A stretch of 7,271 nucleotides of DNA from Flavobacteriales bacterium UBA2798. GTDB taxonomy: Bacteria > Bacteroidota > Bacteroidia > Flavobacteriales_D > UBA2798. The stretch lies in assembly GCA_002351955.1 (NCBI GenBank), contig DEHO01000062.1, positions 15,456-22,726 on the forward strand. Direction: 5' to 3'. Positions 5,859 to 7,271 of this stretch are shown here, piece by piece; within the stretch, counting starts at the first letter, position 1, and every line of letters starts with the position of its first letter. Below the pieces are notes generated by a model. It ran no database searches, was not told the DNA's origin, and saw only the letters and a program-made list of their open reading frames with translations. The translations under genes and the position numbers were made by a program.

Positions 5859-6518
5859 CTATGCGAAACGTGCTAATGTTGTAACAGAACCTTGCACCAT
5901 TTGGTTGATCTCAACGTTTACATTTGCATCCAATGGGAGGAGAATATCTACTCTGGAACCAAATTTTATGAAACCGAATTCTTTTGATTGTGTCGCAGTA
6001 TTTCCTTCTTTGGCATAATTGACAATCCTTCGCGCAACAGCACCGGCTATCTGGCGAAAGAGCACTTTTCTTCCTTTTTCATCTTCAACTACAACAGTGG
6101 TGCGTTCGTTTTCTGTTGAGGATTTCGGATGCCATGCCACGAGGTATTTTCCGGGATGGTATTTGGAATAAATCACCTTTCCGCCGATGGGGTAGAAGTT
6201 GACGTGAACATTCAGTGGCGACATAAATATGCTTACCTGGATCCGTTTTTCATTGAAGAATTCTGTTTCCATCACTTCTTCGATCACCACTACTTTTCCG
6301 TCGGCAGGACAAATAACACTGTTTTCATTTTGTGTAATGACACGTTTGGGAACGCGGAAGAATTGCAGGATGAGAAAAAACAAAACGGCGAGTCCGAACC
6401 AAAGTAAAAATTTAAGAATCCACCAGGATTCCGGCAGAAAAGAAACCCCGGAAGCAGTTCCTCCAATGATGAAAAAGGAGATTAATAGAATAACATAACC
6501 TTCGCGATGAATGGACAT
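5859..6518 (-). CDS. psd: Phosphatidylserine decarboxylase, short (PSD-A) form
   Basis: A 219-residue membrane-associated enzyme that decarboxylates phosphatidylserine to phosphatidylethanolamine, the last step of that lipid's synthesis. The start MSIHREGYVI is the usual opening of the short form, followed by two hydrophobic segments (about residues 9-25 and 33-53). The catalytic elements are visible: CPADG (D73), SPLNVHVNFYP (H105) and KFGSRVD, where autocleavage before Ser188 makes the pyruvoyl group and splits the chain into beta and alpha subunits. The length fits the PSD-A family, which is shorter than E. coli Psd. The ATG at 6518 is preferred over an in-frame TTG at 6548, which would add ten residues reaching back into the dnaA terminator and has no family support. 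No phosphatidylserine synthase gene is adjacent. It has its own -7 promoter element just upstream. Confidence 0.94.
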   Translation of the reverse strand: MSIHREGYVILLISFFIIGGTASGVSFLPESWWILKFLLWFGLAVLFFLILQFFRVPKRVITQNENSVICPADGKVVVIEEVMETEFFNEKRIQVSIFMSPLNVHVNFYPIGGKVIYSKYHPGKYLVAWHPKSSTENERTTVVVEDEKGRKVLFRQIAGAVARRIVNYAKEGNTATQSKEFGFIKFGSRVDILLPLDANVNVEINQMVQGSVTTLARFA

Positions 6519-6532
6519 AACATGTGTTTTTT

Positions 6533-6540
6533 CAAAAATA
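6533..6540 (-). promoter_or_regulatory. Bacteroidota-type -7 promoter element of psd
   Basis: The minus strand reads TATTTTTG, a full TAnnTTTG match, located between the dnaA terminator (6549-6572) and the psd ATG at 6518. Transcription would begin only about ten bases before the start codon, giving a very short leader. It also argues that 6518 is the true psd start. No matching -33 TTG is seen; that region lies in the terminator hairpin. Confidence 0.5.
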
Positions 6541-6548
6541 GGAAACAA

Positions 6549-6572
6549 AAAAGACCCCGATTGGGGTCTTTT
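6549..6572 (-). terminator. Rho-independent terminator of dnaA
   Basis: A perfect 10-bp stem AAAAGACCCC and GGGGTCTTTT with a four-base loop (GATT), followed on the minus strand by further T residues. It begins 18 bases after the dnaA stop codon and separates dnaA from psd. Confidence 0.92.
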
Positions 6573-6590
6573 CTGATTTATTTGTTCAAA

Positions 6591-7271
6591 TTATTGAATG
6601 CTGAGTTTTTTCTCGAGTTCTTCAATGTAACCACGGAACTGCTTGTCGGTTTCAACAAGGTTGTTTACGGTTCTGCAGGCATGAAGTACAGTAGCGTGAT
6701 CTTTGCCACCGCAGTGCATACCAATGTTTGCCAATGAAGATTTGGTCATCTTCTTTGCAAAGAACATTGCGATCTGACGAGCCTGCACCACTTCACGTTT
6801 ACGTGTTTTGGATTTAAGCAGTTCGATAGGAAGATCGAAATAATCACAAACGACTTTTTGAATATAGTCGATGGAAACTTCGCGTGCAGTATTCTTCACG
6901 AATTTGTCGATCATCTGCTTTGCAAGATCAAGCGTGATGGCTTTCTTGTTCAGTGATGACTGAGCGATAAGTGAAATCAATGCACCTTCCAGTTCGCGGA
7001 TATTGGTAGTGATGGAGTAGGCAAGGTATTCTACAACTTCGCGAGGAAGTTCGATACCATCAGCGTACATTTTCTTTTCAAGAATGGCAATACGGGTCTC
7101 GAGGCTTGGCGCCTGAAGATCTGCTGATAATCCCCATTTGAAACGCGAGAGCAAACGCTGCTCCATCCCCTGCATTTCCACAGGTGGTTTATCAGATGTA
7201 AGAACAATCTGCTTTCCGCTCTGATGAAGATGATTGAAGATGTGGAAGAACACATCCTGCGTACGTTCCTT
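6591..7271 (-). CDS. dnaA: Chromosomal replication initiator DnaA, 5' truncated by the window edge
   Basis: The frame is open to the window end, so the N-terminus and the Walker A and B motifs lie outside; 226 residues are visible. They start with KERTQDVFFHIFNHLHQSGK, the segment just after Walker B in DnaA. Next come sensor 1 (VLTSDKPP), the arginine-finger box RLLSRFKWGL, and the sensor 2 helix TNIRELEGALISLIAQ. The DNA-binding domain IV follows, with the DnaA signature GGKDHATVLHACRTV near the C-terminus. DnaA is the AAA+ ATPase that binds DnaA boxes at oriC and opens the duplex. All residues usually conserved in the visible part look intact. No cluster of DnaA boxes is seen in this window, so the origin is not here. 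Confidence 0.98.
   Translation of the reverse strand, partial: KERTQDVFFHIFNHLHQSGKQIVLTSDKPPVEMQGMEQRLLSRFKWGLSADLQAPSLETRIAILEKKMYADGIELPREVVEYLAYSITTNIRELEGALISLIAQSSLNKKAITLDLAKQMIDKFVKNTAREVSIDYIQKVVCDYFDLPIELLKSKTRKREVVQARQIAMFFAKKMTKSSLANIGMHCGGKDHATVLHACRTVNNLVETDKQFRGYIEELEKKLSIQ

Noticed and set aside
6129..6737. Plus-strand frames opposite psd and dnaA
   Set aside because: They lie antisense to two strongly recognised genes and one crosses the dnaA terminator; no supporting features.

Overview
The window looks like chromosomal DNA of a member of the Bacteroidota. The support is a tmRNA whose tag reads GENNYALAA, TAnnTTTG-type -7 promoter elements in front of ssrA and psd, weak or absent Shine-Dalgarno sequences, non-ATG starts, and the protein types present (DnaA, short-form phosphatidylserine decarboxylase, a YycJ/WalJ-like hydrolase, a tandem universal stress protein). 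Genus cannot be fixed from the sequence alone.

Layout. From 1 to 564 (+) lies the 3' part of a GNAT acetyltransferase. It converges on, and overlaps by 10 bp, a two-domain universal stress protein (555-1394, -). Next come a metallo-beta-lactamase-fold hydrolase (1524-2318, -) and a secreted serine beta-lactamase-family hydrolase (2378-3493, -). From about 3500 to 4060 there is no intact gene. This stretch holds a decayed GIY-YIG endonuclease gene, an imperfect 46-nt hairpin, a 15-bp copy of the 3' end of the tmRNA gene, and a 118-bp nested palindrome that contains the tmRNA terminator. The tmRNA gene itself, ssrA, is at 4061-4451 (-) with a consensus-like promoter element. Divergent from it is a 406-residue dehydrogenase (4630-5850, +) that most resembles the lysine-ketoglutarate reductase domain of saccharopine-pathway enzymes. 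It meets psd (5859-6518, -) tail to tail with 8 bp between them. Last is the 3' two thirds or so of a dnaA cut by the window end (6591-7271, -), closed by a strong terminator at 6549-6572.

Most genes are housekeeping or general metabolism and do not form one pathway: ribosome rescue (ssrA), replication initiation (dnaA) and phosphatidylethanolamine synthesis (psd) are simply neighbours. The part that best repays a second look is 3560-4075. Here the 3' end of ssrA is duplicated 172 bp downstream of itself, with a large palindrome between the copies and a broken GIY-YIG gene beyond. This resembles the scar of a mobile unit that used the tmRNA gene as its target. I found no CRISPR array, complete insertion sequence, toxin-antitoxin pair or defence operon.
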